A stretch of DNA of 64,000 bases from Symsagittifera roscoffensis (taxonomy: Eukaryota; Xenacoelomorpha; Acoela; Convolutidae). This document shows, in pieces, positions 48,331 through 60,284 of the stretch (position 1 is the stretch's first letter; the number at the start of each line of letters is the position of its first letter). The notes below the pieces were generated by a model. It made no database searches. It was not told where the DNA came from and saw only the letters and a program-made list of their open reading frames with translations. The position numbers and the translations under genes are program-made. The stretch covers positions 25,089,311 through 25,153,310 of the forward strand of contig NC_087068.1 of the NCBI RefSeq assembly GCF_963678635.1, written 5' to 3'.

Positions 48331-50041
48331 TTTGGAAGTCAGAAAAATTTGAGCCCGTGTCCAAAGAGCATGTGCTTCCATCAAAGTGTATCTCTGATGT
48401 TTAATCGTAGTGCAGTGAGTATAATTAATAGATTGAAGTTTGGACTCTTTAGGTATAGTACGATATATTTTATTTGTGTGTATTCAAGGTGTTCTACAAA
48501 CGTAAATGATCAAGTATAATGAGTACCATTTCTGAGCCTTCTGATTTTTGTCCTACTTTAAATATTTACATCATGACATGAAATGCAGCACAAAACTCCA
48601 TTTTTTCCGATAACACAATTACAGGATCTGATTTCTCAGTAATTAATTTTTTTTGATTCAGGCATGATGAAAAATCTTGTATTGACTATCTGCTACTAAG
48701 TTTAAACTTTTTGGTGAATTACGTTTGTAGTTGGTTTTGATAGAGAGATGAAAGCTTATAGGTTTCATGTTCACGAGTTGAACTTAGTCGACCCAGGATA
48801 TAATAGACTTTCTTGGTGTACTAAACTCGTACTGCGGAAATTTTTGTTTTTTGATTCAAATTTAGTTACAAAAAGTGGCAAAAGAATGAAATGAAACTAT
48901 AACTGAGACATTTCGGAAGCAAATCAAAATTTTAAAATTCGTGAGAATCCCTGTATGTCGAGCATTGGTTTTTGTTAGATTGCCTATATTAGTTTTAAGC
49001 ATTTAACCAATAATTGTACCGCTTAGTCATTTGTTTTAATTAATTTGATTTAAGGCTATAAAAAATAATCGCTACACAATCTGTGACCAAAATCACACAA
49101 ACTTTCCACCAAGCATACTCAATACACTTTGAAAGCAAACGGAAAAAAGAGATAATAGCCAGAGAAATGATAGCTGGTATAATGTAATTGGAAAAATAGC
49201 GATTCCAATACAGGTTTTCGTCCAATTTTATGCTCACTAACGTTGATGAATCCTTTATTTACAAGCTTTGCTTAAAAGGCTTTAATTTTGAAAAGTTTTG
49301 ACGAGAAAAGTATGTTTAAAAATTTCTATGACGCTTAATTTGTTCACAGATTCAATGTGTGGCCTGTAAAATCTTTTTGCAGTAATCAACACTGAATTTA
49401 GTCCTCCAATTTATTTTACGAAACACACAATTTAATCCTAAGATTGGTTGTAAGCCGTGTATTCAACCTGCACTTAAATAGGAAGCAACAAAATTTAAGG
49501 CCCCATAATTCAATACAGAAGCTTCTGAAACTCACGTTTTGTCGACTTACTAACATTGGAAAAAAAAGAAAACAAAACAATTTAAGAAAAATTCACAATT
49601 AGGTTAATTTGTTACTTCGTAGAAATTTGTAACCTCATGATGTGAACCATGCGCTAGCCTCTGCTGGAAAAATGATGCGTGCTTTGACATTCAAGAGACT
49701 TTACGGCAACCTATAAGAAAGAATTGATTTTCTTAAGAGTTTTGTCAAACTATTGTTAAAAAACTAATTTTTGCTTTTTTTTTCATTTGGTTTTTTTCTT
49801 TCATTTTTCAAAATTAAACACCTGTCAGCTTTTACAATTTTGCTCCCTGCAGACTAACCTACCAATTGTTAACCGCAGACCCCGACCCGCATTTGTCTGT
49901 TAGGATTAACTTGCAGAACCATTGCCTCTATGATGGGATGCTTAGTTAGGATTGAGTGCAGGTAAAAACTTCGAGCATTGAGTTTTTGCCCCATTAGTTT
50001 GTAGAAAATTGAGGAAAGCAATCAGTCTTTTCGGTTTATGG
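48331..50041. other. Non-coding stretch left of the inverted-repeat element
   Basis: 1.7 kb, AT-rich, with no gene or repeat that I can support. A minus-strand frame at 49,040-49,237 is hydrophobic but has no family signature or start context and is not called. Confidence 0.45.
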
Positions 50042-50550
50042 CTGATTTTCAACTTTTTGGAGGAATAAGTTTTATTTACTTCTGACTTTGAATTGTTCGT
50101 AACTCGCACTAGAGTAGTAGAAAAGTGAGCAAAGGTGGAGGGGGGTTGGAGACCCCCATGTACGAATATAGGGCTAAAACATCCGGTCTCCAAGCTATGT
50201 ATTAAAATAGGTAAAAGATTTCCTATGTATTAAAATAGGTTTTGCCATGTAATAAGATACGAGGTTTGAGATGGTAAGATGGTGAGTTTCAAAAAAATTT
50301 TTGGCGCCCAAGTTTTTTGGAGCTCGATTTTGCCGATACATGCGTTTCTTAGCTAACTCCTACGATTTGCGATATGTGAGGCCTATCTTTTCTTACAAAA
50401 TTTTGCCAAGGTAAATTTCTTAAATTCTGTTGCAAATACCATTTTATCTGGGGAAAATATTTTTATTTTGAGAAATCAAAAAAAAATTTGTTTGGTATGT
50501 TTCAGATGGTAAGTTTCGACAAAGATGAAATTGCGATTTAGAATATGGGA
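50042..50550 (+). repeat. Left terminal inverted repeat
   Basis: Shares with the right repeat, in reverse complement, TTTATTTACTTCTGACTTTG, CTCGCACTAGAGTAGTAG, GGAGACC, CATCCGGTCTCCAAGC, repeated TATGTATTAAAATAGG units and TTTGCCATGTAATAAGATAC, down to GATGGTAAGTTTCGACAAA followed by an ATG and a matching short frame. It is about 250 bases shorter than the right copy, which has extra internal repeats. Confidence 0.8.
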
Positions 50551-53500
50551 ACATAAACTAATATATCATGGAATATATTTTTTTAAAAAAATCTATTAAA
50601 TAATTAATTCATCTCATTTATATTCCCTCAGGTTAATCAATACTGAATTGAATGCAGCTACCTTATCTGTTATTCACAAGTTCAAATGTTTTGTGTGTAT
50701 TCCGTCGTCCTGAACTGGTCTTTTTGGGTAAAAGTAACTCAAACCTTTCTTTGTTTGCTCGTATGTAGCAACCATATGATTAATGGTTCTGAATCCTCTG
50801 TTTGTTGAAGTCAAATCGATTGATTCGTCGAATACTTTCGTGTATTTTTCCATAAGGCCATCGCCGGATTCCTCTAGAACTCTTTATTTCAACCCTTTGC
50901 TGCTAAATTTCATATTGTTTGATATGTTTTCATGGCAGCAATAAGTCTTCCTCCATAGAGATAGCAGCTCAGTACACCTAAATTCTTCTTCAATCAGTGC
51001 AAGCTCTCGCTTATCGTGTTTTTTTCTGGACGCTACATGTTCTTGGGAAAAAATTTGTTTTGGATCTGCTTTAAATGAATCTCTGCGATCATTTTCTTAC
51101 AATTTTTCACTATTTTTCTCCGAATGAATAGAATCATATAAACATTCCACAGCAAGAGCTAAATACAGCGAATCCTCGTCTAATTCCAATTCCTCAAACT
51201 TATTTACATCATAAAACTGGTCGAAAAAATTGTAGTAAAGCTCAAGCATTCTCCGCAGCAAATTCGACATCTATGGTTTCTTTGTGCTCAATTGTTGACT
51301 TAATTAACTCAATCTCGTACAAGTCTTTCTGAACCGTGTTCAATCGTTTGAAGAGTAGTTCATTAATTGCTTTGTGTGCTTTCTTATCATTCAAAAACTT
51401 TTTCATTGTATGTCTCGATCCATCCATTATTTGGTAACTGTAGGATGAGTTACCTAAGATTTTAATAATCTCTGCAACGACACCAGATAAATGGTTCTCA
51501 TCTCCTTCCCTTCTAGCATCAACCACTGACTAAACAAAATTGTTGAAGCTTTTTTTAGGGAGATACTGTACAAAACGGTATTTTTTTGTACATTGTAAAC
51601 CAAGTTCCATAAAGAAACTCAAAAAAGGAGTAATGATTGAACCAGTTTTTTTGTTCGAAACTAGATAATAGCATTCGCTGGGGTTGCTGAAGATCATTTT
51701 CAATTCCATATTTTTGCATAAATTCCCCGATATCATTTCTTGCGATTTCAGTGTTTTTGAAAATTGGAGGAAAATTAGCAAATTTTGCTTTCAGTTCATC
51801 TGGAACCACTACGTCACACTAAACAAGTCCCTAAAGAGATTCATCTCTTATTTTTTTCTAGTAAAGATCTAGTAGAGAGAGGTCTTTTGTAGGGAAAGTT
51901 GGATCTTACATGATTCTTAATCTTTTTGTTCCTTTTGAAGTTTTGCCACCACTCACATTCCCACATCTCGTCGATTTTGTATCCTTTTTCGCAAATACAT
52001 TCCCGTCTCAAATCATCCATCTGTCACTTTTTCTTTCCTCTCTTAATATCTTCATCGCTCAGTGATGGACGAGTTTCCTGGCAAGTACAGAAATGGTAAT
52101 AGCATCCCATACCTTCGAACACTGTTTTGCAGTGATCGCAAATTCAATCTACATTGAAACAGTCAATTTTCTTTCAATTTCCAAATTTGTGGAAGCTCTC
52201 AGTTTTGCTTTCTGATCTTGTTTCTTGGTGAAAAGACATAGCCAGGTTCTCAAAATAGCGAGATCAGTTATGTCTAGCCTTGATTTTTTGCTTATGGGAA
52301 TCAAACTCACATCTTGTGTACAATCCTGTTGGCATATCTTGACACATAGGGATAGAGCTGGCTCGCATCAATTCCAACGATTGATTTGCAGATACTAGAT
52401 GAATCCCTGATAAAGCTTTTCGTGTAAAGACAATTGATGGTCCACTCGTCATATGTTCTAATTTTCTCGCACAAATCTCTATCTCTTTCTCAAAATGGTT
52501 AGAATTTTTCATTGGTTGATTTGTGCAGACAAATATTTGCCAGCTTTGGAAGAGTACATCCAAGTCTTAACATGTCATTTTTTTCTGATGATAAAACTGA
52601 ACCTTTTTTTGCATTGATTCAAGGCTTGGAAAAATATCTTTGTTGTTGTACCACTGCGAAATATCTTGAAATGTAGTCATTCCATGTTTTTGCCAAATCT
52701 GTAAATATTTGTAAATAACCCATGCAGATGCAGGTACTGTCTTGATTTGAAGTTTCTTTCTAATCAACTCTGCTAATCAACTCTACTTGATCTTAAATTC
52801 TGATAATCCTTAAAATTTTTATCAAGAGGGCTGTTGTTTCTCAGTTTACTGAAAAAGGCTTTGTATGAAGATAATTCTTCATTCTCGAGCTTGTCCGCAC
52901 TTTCAAGCCACTCGTAAGGGAAAAACCGTTTTGTCTCACTTGTTTTGTAGGCTTTAAGAAAGGAATCTAGAGATGACTCTATGGATTCCACCTAAAAGTT
53001 TCATGATAACGAGAAACTCTATGTCTCCAAACTTGAAGGATATGAAATCGTTAGCCCTTTTGATAACCTTTGGTTCAGCTTCTTTATCATTCATTAAGTA
53101 GGGAATGAGATATCTCTTGATCAAGGTCAGATCACATCTTCCACTGTTAAACCCAAATACAGGTAACGTTTTAACATACCTCTCCAGTTTTGCCTCAAAT
53201 CAATTAACTGATTTTTTCTGCATTCTCAAAAACTGAAATGACATATCAGTTTCCTCTGTGTCCACAATACATTCGTCTGGATATTCAAAATTTTCAGTTG
53301 AAAGATTTCGACATCTTTCATTCAACTCTAGGAAATTTTTTGACATCTGCTCATCTACTAGTTTTTTATATCATCTTGAAAATTAGTTCTCATTGCGAGC
53401 TTACTTTTCTCAGCCAAAAGTTCAAGATTGATTACCAAATTGATCAACAATCAATCTTGCGGATCCTTGTTACAAACAAAAATCGGTTCATCTATCAGGT

Positions 53501-53918
53501 TCGATTTATTGATTCAGAAATTGGAACGTTTTTTTTCCAATCCAGGTTGTTGTTTGAGTAGCTTTCAGTTCATCTGTTAGAACACATATGAACTCAAAAT
53601 CGAAAAACTCTAGGTTGTTGAACAGTGTGTTATCTTTCGAAACTGGGATATTGAAACCTTCCAACTTTTCAAATAGCGTTTCTCGAAGTGTAGATACATT
53701 CGTTGAGTGAATGTGTCGCACTCGATTTTTACAAGCCAAAAAATATCTGTTGAAATTGTTTGACCTGTTAAGAAAACAATCACTGCTAGGGTATCGAAAA
53801 CGCTTGAAAAAACTATCTATATCTTTTTTATGAATTATATGATTGTTGAATCGCAATAGTTTGACTGTTTTGTCAAATCTTTGAATTCATCGAAAAACTA
53901 ATTCTCAATATAATCTCC

Positions 53919-56027
53919 AGAGGTCCCACGCTTCAGGGAAATCAAGGAAAACCGGGAAATGCCAGGGAACTAAAAAAACTGTCAGGGAAATTAGGGAAGA
54001 CCGCATTACTGTCTCGAATGGGAAAATCCTAGCAACTTTGCAGATTTTGGAGATTGTATCAAGCGCGTTCCAAATGACCCGTTCTCGGCAAATTGTAGCA
54101 TCTGTCGCGGAAAAACGTTTCAGTTGAGCAATATGGGCAAACGAGCTTTGAAAAGGCATGCAAAGGGCAAAAAGCACCAAGAAGCACTGAAGATGCGACG
54201 TACAGTGGGACCATTATTCAACTCGGCTGTACCGGAAGGCAAACCTTCCACTGAAAATCCTCAACAGCCTGCCGAACAGGAGGCAGAGGTTGAATTTATT
54301 CTACAGGAGGTATCCAAAGCACCACAGACCAGTTTTGTAATTAAGGAAGAAATATTGTTGGCTGTAATTTTATGGGCTTTAAGATTCGTTAAATTTCCCA
54401 TTTCGTAAAATAGTGATAACGATATTTCTTATATGTTTGCAGACATGTTCCATACTTGCGATAAAGCGAAGCACTTTTCAATGGGAGCGACCACAATTTC
54501 TTATATGATTACTTTTGGATTACTTTTACTTTAATTCTCAAGTTTATCGGGCTATTAAGATTTCAATTTTTGCTCTATGCTTTGATGAGGCATTCATTTC
54601 AGTTATTAACAAAGAGCAACTGGACGTGCATTGTTTTTACTTTGATCAGGGAACCGGACAAGTATTTCGACGTTATCTCGGGTCTAGCTTCCTGGGACAC
54701 GCCAGAGATAATGATTTACTTGACGGACTGACGATCATCTTGCATCATCTTTCCGTGCCAACTCGGAATATTGTTGTAGTCGGAGCTGATGGGCCTAGTT
54801 TTTTTGTCCTTAGATGATACGTTGCGCCACTATGCAGGAGTCGTAATTCCGATTCATTCAAGATATTGCAACTGGAGTTTGCGAACTACGACTTGATGTT
54901 AGCCAAAGCACACTTTTTAAAAAGTGTGGCAATTGACATGCGAAATTTTCTGACAATATTGCAAGCCGACCGTCCTATGGCAGTATTTCTCCACGATGGG
55001 TTGATGTCCGTTTTGAAGGAGTTAATTTCACGTGTGCTTACTGACAGTGCACTTGCAGATTTAACGTCAGGCAGCAAATTGGTCAATGTAGATATTACGA
55101 ATTCATCTTCTAACTCCACTCTAAAGAATGATGCAAACGTGAGCATTGGTTCTGCTGCCGTTGCCGCTCTTAAAAAGCCTAAAATAGAGGATGAGCCAAA
55201 AAAATGTGGAATTTAGGCTGACGTGAAAAGTTTTATTCTGCAGTATTCGAAGAAGTTGATCGAAAAATGTCTGTTAAAGTACACTCGAGCCATCTCTTGT
55301 TTTTTGCCAATCCTGATGGCTACGAATTCAAAAATTGCTGTATCTAGAGCTGAAAGTCTATTTCAGATGCTCTTTGAGGACCGACATATCTTCGGATGTT
55401 GCTGATAAGTCAAATAAAGAATACAAGAATTTGCTTCTTGACAGAGTTCTTAAAAGCTGCTAAAGATTTCTCGATATCAGACAGGTTTGATGGGTTCTTT
55501 AAGCAACATGTCAAAAATAAGTCTGACATTCATAAACATCTAATATTAATCTTGATATTATCCCATGGTAAAAGATGCGTCGAAAGAGGTTTTTCGATAA
55601 TTGAGAGCATGATTCTCAATGGCATGAAGGAGCGCACAGTCATAGCCCAGAGAACTGTACACGATTGGATCCTTCATTCTGGGAAGCGATTGTCCCGTGA
55701 TATGTGGACAAACGTATGATGGATACAATAAAAGGTTGTCGGCAACGCTAGGAGAAAGTCTCGAAAACTGATCAAAAGAATTATGCACAGAAGGCATCGC
55801 ACAAGAAACGTTAATCAATCGACCAACAAGTGAAACAGGACAAAAAAGCTGGAATTGGAATTGAGCATAAACAGCAGAAAATGTTAAATCTGTGACGGGA
55901 ATTGATTTTTTTCCCTGGAAATGTTTGTTGAATTTAGATGCACATGTCAGGAAATTTGTTCAACGAATGTCAGGGAAAATCGGGAAGTGTAAGAGAATTT
56001 GAAATTGAAAAAACCGTGAAACCCGTG
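53919..56027 (+). mobile_element. hAT-like DNA transposon nested in the polymerase gene
   Basis: Flanked by AATCTCC on both sides (53,912-53,918 and 56,028-56,034), a 7-base match within what is probably an 8-base target duplication with one substitution. Removing one copy plus the insert restores the polymerase reading frame across the junction. The ends are rich in repeated CAGGGAAA-type motifs, and the terminal inverted repeat (CCCACGCTT against TTTCACGGTT) is imperfect. The insert carries a transposase remnant on the strand opposite to the polymerase. Confidence 0.8.
54015..55719 (+). pseudogene. hAT-like transposase pseudogene
   Basis: The BED-type zinc-finger region is readable from about 54,017 (NFADFG) through CSICRGKTFQLSNMGKRALK and HAKGKKH. 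Then come a Gln/Glu-rich linker, a DMFHTCDKAKHFSMG-like segment, and a catalytic-domain piece with YFDQGTGQVFRRYLGSSFLG (motif GHAR..DLL). Near the C-terminus CVERGFSIIESM and MKERTVIAQR match the hAT dimerisation region (ERGFS...). Stops and frame changes at about 54,405, 54,490, 54,816 and 55,216 break the frame into at least five parts. The family is the RNase-H-fold hAT-like superfamily common in cnidarians, insects and fish. A single intact product is not possible. Confidence 0.8.
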
Positions 56028-56160
56028 AATCTCCTTCTTGTACATCAAAATTGTAAATAAAGATGTGTCTTTGCACAATTGTTTGACAGCAAAAAAGTCT
56101 TCAACGGAATTTCCAAGAAAACTTTAAGGATCGTAGCCAGACTTTGTTATGATTTCTTTA

Positions 56161-56233
56161 ACGGACAAAACGATCTCGACTCTCACACTTTTAAATATTC
56201 TAAAAGTGTGAGAGTCGAGATCGTTGTGTCCGT
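56161..56233. repeat. 32-base inverted duplication inside the polymerase pseudogene
   Basis: Arms 56,161-56,192 and 56,202-56,233 are reverse complements with one mismatch and a 9-base spacer. On the coding (minus) strand the first arm encodes the expected NGHNDLDSHT segment. The second is its inverted copy and encodes unrelated residues before the frame resumes at a KSGYDP-type block. This looks like a template-switch insertion. Confidence 0.85.
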
Positions 56234-57517
56234 TCATGTACATGGCCAATGCGCGGAAAAGACACAAATGATCTTTGTATGGTTCGTTGTCTTTGTTGGA
56301 TAAAAGACAGTTCACTTGCAAATGTCATAGTGAAGGTTCGGAAAACACAGAGTCCGGATATCATACTGGGATAGTTTTGAGAAAAGCAGCAAAGTTGTAA
56401 CGTTATTGATCAACTTGAATCTCCACATTGTGTTCTAGCGCTCTTGGGTGCATTGTTCCTTAATGTCAAATTTCATTGCTCCACAATGTCAAACTTTCCC
56501 TTGGATTGTAATCAAATCCGCTTTCGTACACAGTAAGTGCAATTTTTCGAACGAAGTATTGTTTTTGTGTGCGTAGTAATATCAATATTCACCGGTTTCC
56601 ACTTTTCGTAGAACAAATCTCAAAGAAATTTTGATTTTGCGGCTGAACTGAGCTTGTTGAAGACTTCTTCAGGCTTCTCGTTGATATTTTTCTAAATTTG
56701 ACATTTGAAATTCAAAAACCCTTTGTCTCCCGTTTTCCATTTCTCTATCCACCAGAAAATGTTGACAATCACTGAATTCCTCTTTGAGTTTCTCTCCATC
56801 TTCCACTTCCTCCAGAATCTTGTTCAAGTCCGCTACAGTATCGCTTGGCTTCCATTGTTTCGCTCGATGTTCTTTTCTCCGATGTTGTTGGTGAAAGTAG
56901 TAACTCGGAAATTCTTTTTCGCAGAACCAGCAAACCGTTGTTTGCTTGGAAGTTGATGGTGGAGCATGCTTCTTGGTCAAGTCATAGTTTATTTCTTGTT
57001 GATTTTAAGTGAAATACCAACAATCAGTACAAGAAATAACTCCTTTGGAACAATTTTTCCGGTCTCGAGCTGCGTGTCGACAGACATACATCTTTTCACA
57101 GTCCCCACACTGCACTTTCTCGTTTCCATTCAGCGACGGCATCTGAAATGGCAAGAGGTTTAGTCGGTATCAAATTTAAGAAATTATTACTTGGTACATA
57201 TCGAAGTGGAAGATTTGAAATGTCCCAAAGTTTTATTGAGTGATTTATAATTACTTTGGATTTTTGAAAAAATAGTATTTTTAAGTAGTGTTACATTGTT
57301 TAAAACGTTTGTTTTTTGTAGAAAGAAAATCAGAATGAATATGTTTCAATTTGTTTTTGCATCAAAAGATGCATTTTCTTTTTGAAAATCAACCAATCAG
57401 AATCGAGTGTTTTAAAAATTAATTTTTTAAAAATTTTTGGAAGCGTTTCTATCATTATTTTGTAATTGTCTATTGAAAACACTTGAATTCCCTCACGTTA
57501 CTTTACAAGAAAAAAAA

Positions 57518-59001
57518 ATGCCACTACATTTTTTAAATGATGAAGTAGACGTTGGGTTACACTTTTTTCACAAATTTTTGGACGTTTATATGGTCCAAAA
57601 CACAGTTATTCGACTGAATAAATATCTATTTTGCGAAGCCTACTTAATCAAAGTGTTTACTTTCGATCCTCATATTGCGTATCAAAGCTTCAAACCTACC
57701 ACTGAATTACCCCTGACTAGTAAAGAAATTTTATTTTTTGTAGAAAATTTGAAATTAATCAAAAAGTCGTACGATAATGAATCAAAGACTCTTTCTATCC
57801 CCTACTCGACACCCAAATTTGTAAAATCTCCCCAGCAAACTCTTTATTCCTGCATTTCTAAAGATTTGCAAACTGACAATCAGGTATGATCAGGTTTTGA
57901 ATTAAATTTGCAGAGATGTGCTTTGAAATTTCATCAACTTTGAGCTATCCTCTCAAATTTACATCAAAATCAAAGAATTTGACTATCTACTCAAAAATCA
58001 GCAATTTCTTGTTGATTAAAAACAAAATTCAATTAACTTGATGAAAAAAAAATTGTAGAAATGCTACTTGTAAAAACTTCCTTTCTCTTTTTACTTATAT
58101 CGGCAATATTCTTTACTTTTACAGCAAGCAACTTTTGGTCTTTTGTTTTTGCGATTGCTTTTTTTGTATATTCTTACTCATGTGGAAGATTTAAACCCTT
58201 AACCCTTATAAGGTAAATTTTAATCTGATTGGATACGACAAATAGAACAAAATTGAACGTTTTTTGGGATTGGAAACGAAAATGTGTAAAAAGTACCTAA
58301 GATGGAACTTCGTTTCCGATTGGACACGACTTTTATATAAATAATTTATAAAAGGTAGCTGATATCTGATTGAACACGACCACAGACCAAATATGGAAAA
58401 TCTATTCTGATTGGTTACACACTTACATTCGAATTGAACGTACCCCACACTCTTAAATAAAAATCATTGTAACTTGAACATAACTACCGTCAACTACCTC
58501 GTATCTCTCAGCTCTAAACAATTTAATTTCATTTTAACAACCGTCAACTACCTCGTCTCTCAGCTCTACACAGTTTGATTAAAACTTAACTACTGTCAAC
58601 TACCTCCTCTCTAAGCTGTAAATCAGTTAATATTCTTGTTCTTACTTTGTATTTTTTACTCAACTTATTGCTCAAAATGATATTCTCAGTGCAAAACAGC
58701 AACCTTAAGTACTCGGTAGAAAATTTGCCTCATCTAGTACAAATCCAAATGCGAGAAACAGTCTTTGAAGTTTTTTGGAAATCCCAAGCCAAGTCTGGCC
58801 CAGGCCCATGGTGGAAGTGATGCGAAGGATTTTAACGAGCATCATATGATGCAAGTACCCATCACAGAGAACCAACTTAGAATAATGCAAATGATGGAGG
58901 AGGTGTCTGACCATGTGGAAATGAACTACCCCGAGATTCCTGACTCTGGATATGTGTTTCAATCAGTCGATGACTTCTGTTTCCTTGCGAGGAAGAGATG
59001 A
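57518..59001 (+). CDS. Unrecognised two-exon gene inside the TIR interval
   Basis: Exon 57518-57883 (ATG after a short A-run; donor CAG/GTATGA) joins in phase 0 to exon 58762-59001 (acceptor AAACAG), giving about 201 residues. Exon 1 has an aromatic, hydrophobic start (FHKFLDVYMVQ, KYLFCEAYLIKV). Exon 2 is hydrophilic, with MQVPITENQLRIMQMMEEV and ending DSGYVFQSVDDFCFLARKR. Exon 2 is more GC-rich and less decayed than the polymerase. The last segment faintly recalls the C-terminal longin-type domain of CCZ1 (AMSDYWVVGKKS-like), but I cannot assert this. No Polinton structural-gene motif is visible. Alternatives: host gene caught between two inverted element copies, or element-encoded protein. 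Confidence 0.4.
58205..58640 (+). repeat. Degenerate tandem repeats in the intron of the unrecognised gene
   Basis: Two arrays. In 58,220-58,430 CTGATTGGATACGAC-type units occur four times, each with an ATTGG (inverted CCAAT). In 58,480-58,630 three units share GTCAACTACCTC (starting at about 58,489, 58,543 and 58,594) followed by TCTCAGCTCTA. Unit spacing is about 50-75 bases. Whether these serve a promoter of a downstream transcript is not known. Confidence 0.5.
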
Positions 59002-59765
59002 GATCAGCCGAAAGACCCATCACATTAAATGAAGATGAGGGCTTCTCAGAAACAATGACGACTCAAAAAAAACCCTCCACAACAACCACCAGCGATCGAA
59101 CATCGTCCAGCTCTGCGTTCTATAGAGAGCTTCCCGAACTCTTCTGCTGCTCGACAGTTCTTTGGTTGAATTTTTTGTAAATAATTGATATTTGATTATT
59201 ATTTTGTTATTTGTAATTAATTCATTTTCTCAATTTTGTTTGAATTATAAAAATAGATAAGAAGTTCAGGGTAAACCGTTCCAAGTAATTAATAAACAAT
59301 TAAAATGCAACCTAATTAAGTGCTCCGATTTCGCACACATGCTAAAAAACTGGATTATTTTTTTGCTCACATATTAGAAAATCACTAGAAAATTGCAGAC
59401 AAGTAAAAACACCTGATGGATATTTTTGCATCTTGCCAAAAAACTTAAAATACTTTCCACATTTTGTCAAAAAATTGAAACAATTTTAGCTTTTTGTACA
59501 ACAAATAGAAGTACTTTTAATACTTTGTACAAAAAATTGTAAAACTTTTAGCATTTTGTACGAAAAGAGTGAAACATTTTTTGCATTTTGTCGATAAAAA
59601 TTGGATAAGTTTCCGCTTTTTTTTAGAAAAACTTATTACACTTTTCAGATCTTGTCAGAAAAAGTGAAAAACTTTTTGAATTTTGTAGAAAAAAGGGAAA
59701 CACTTTTCGCTTTTTGTCAAAAAACATTGAAACACTTTTTGCGTGAACCATTTTTTGTGCAAACT

Positions 59766-60284
59766 GTTAAAAAAGTTTAAATGTTTTCGCAGCTTTCTGA
59801 AAATCAGAAGAAAAATTTTTATCTCTATTCACAAGTTTGAAGAGATTTTTGCAAATTCCTTTATAACGGTGAAACTCTTTATCTTTTTTCTTTAAAAATT
59901 TTTGGTAATTTTGTAACCATTGCAGAGAAAATAGTTGAATTATCAAAATATTTTTAATTTTTCCTCGAAAAAATGACATGATCACTATTTACAAATCCAT
60001 TACAATCGATAAAGCGGTCAGTTATTTTTAACAAATCATGTTCATATTTTGAGTTGTGTTCTTTACAAATTCTTTCCACAAGTGTTGAACCAATAGTTTG
60101 TGTGGAAGCCAGTGTCTGATTAGAATATAAATATGACATTTGATTTTTTAACGTAACAGTCTTTTCTATGCAATACTTTGCTTTTTCTGCTTCTTTCCAT
60201 TTCAAATTGTGATGAACAGGGCGATCAAGTTAATTGAGAAATTCGTCAGTATTTTCCCATATTCTAAATCGAAACTTCATTTTT
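59766..60284 (-). pseudogene. Unrecognised ORF of the TIR element, at the inner edge of the right TIR
   Basis: Frame reads from ATG at about 60,279 (MKFRFRIWENTDEFLN), hits an in-frame stop, and resumes with HNLKWKEAEKAKYCIEK through NSDHVIFSRKN (59,954). A shifted piece (59,767-59,985) continues with LQWLQNYQKFLKKKDKEF. About 150 codons in all. The start lies in the TIR itself: the left TIR carries the corresponding MKLRFRIWEH start. No family recognised. Broken by at least one stop and one frameshift. Confidence 0.4.

Larger units (their letters stand above)
50680..57142 (-). pseudogene. Family-B DNA polymerase pseudogene of the TIR element
   Basis: Read 57,142 to 50,680. The ATG directly follows a CATTTCAG acceptor. 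The N-terminal part has CxxC/H zinc-finger-like motifs (CGDCEKMYVC, VCWFCEKEF with HQQHRRKEH). The exonuclease/palm region is recognisable in pieces at 53,856-53,506, 52,991-52,264, 51,809-51,242 and 50,830-50,690. Motif A (GIDASQLYP) is readable at about 52,349-52,378 in a frame adjacent to its flanks. Motif B is degraded (GNSSYSYQ for GNSSYGYQ), and motif C reads DED rather than DTD. In-frame stops (for example after GYDP and after YFT near 57,0xx) and several frameshifts break it. A 32-base inverted duplication lies at 56,161-56,233 and a hAT-like element splits it at 53,919-56,027. It matches the family-B polymerases of animal self-synthesising elements. Not functional. Confidence 0.85.

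Noticed and set aside
49040-49237. Hydrophobic minus-strand ORF
   Set aside because: Could be a small membrane protein, but there is no start context, homology signal or neighbour that supports it.
53238-53561. + strand ORF of 107 residues within the polymerase region
   Set aside because: Antisense to the polymerase pseudogene and explained by it.
58480-58630. Three let-7-seed-like CTACCTC sites
   Set aside because: Part of a tandem repeat in a presumed intron; no evidence for miRNA targeting.
58998-59180. Ser/Thr-rich ORF overlapping the end of the unrecognised gene
   Set aside because: It overlaps the stop of the better supported frame by a few bases and could be 3' UTR or a short alternative end; not enough evidence.
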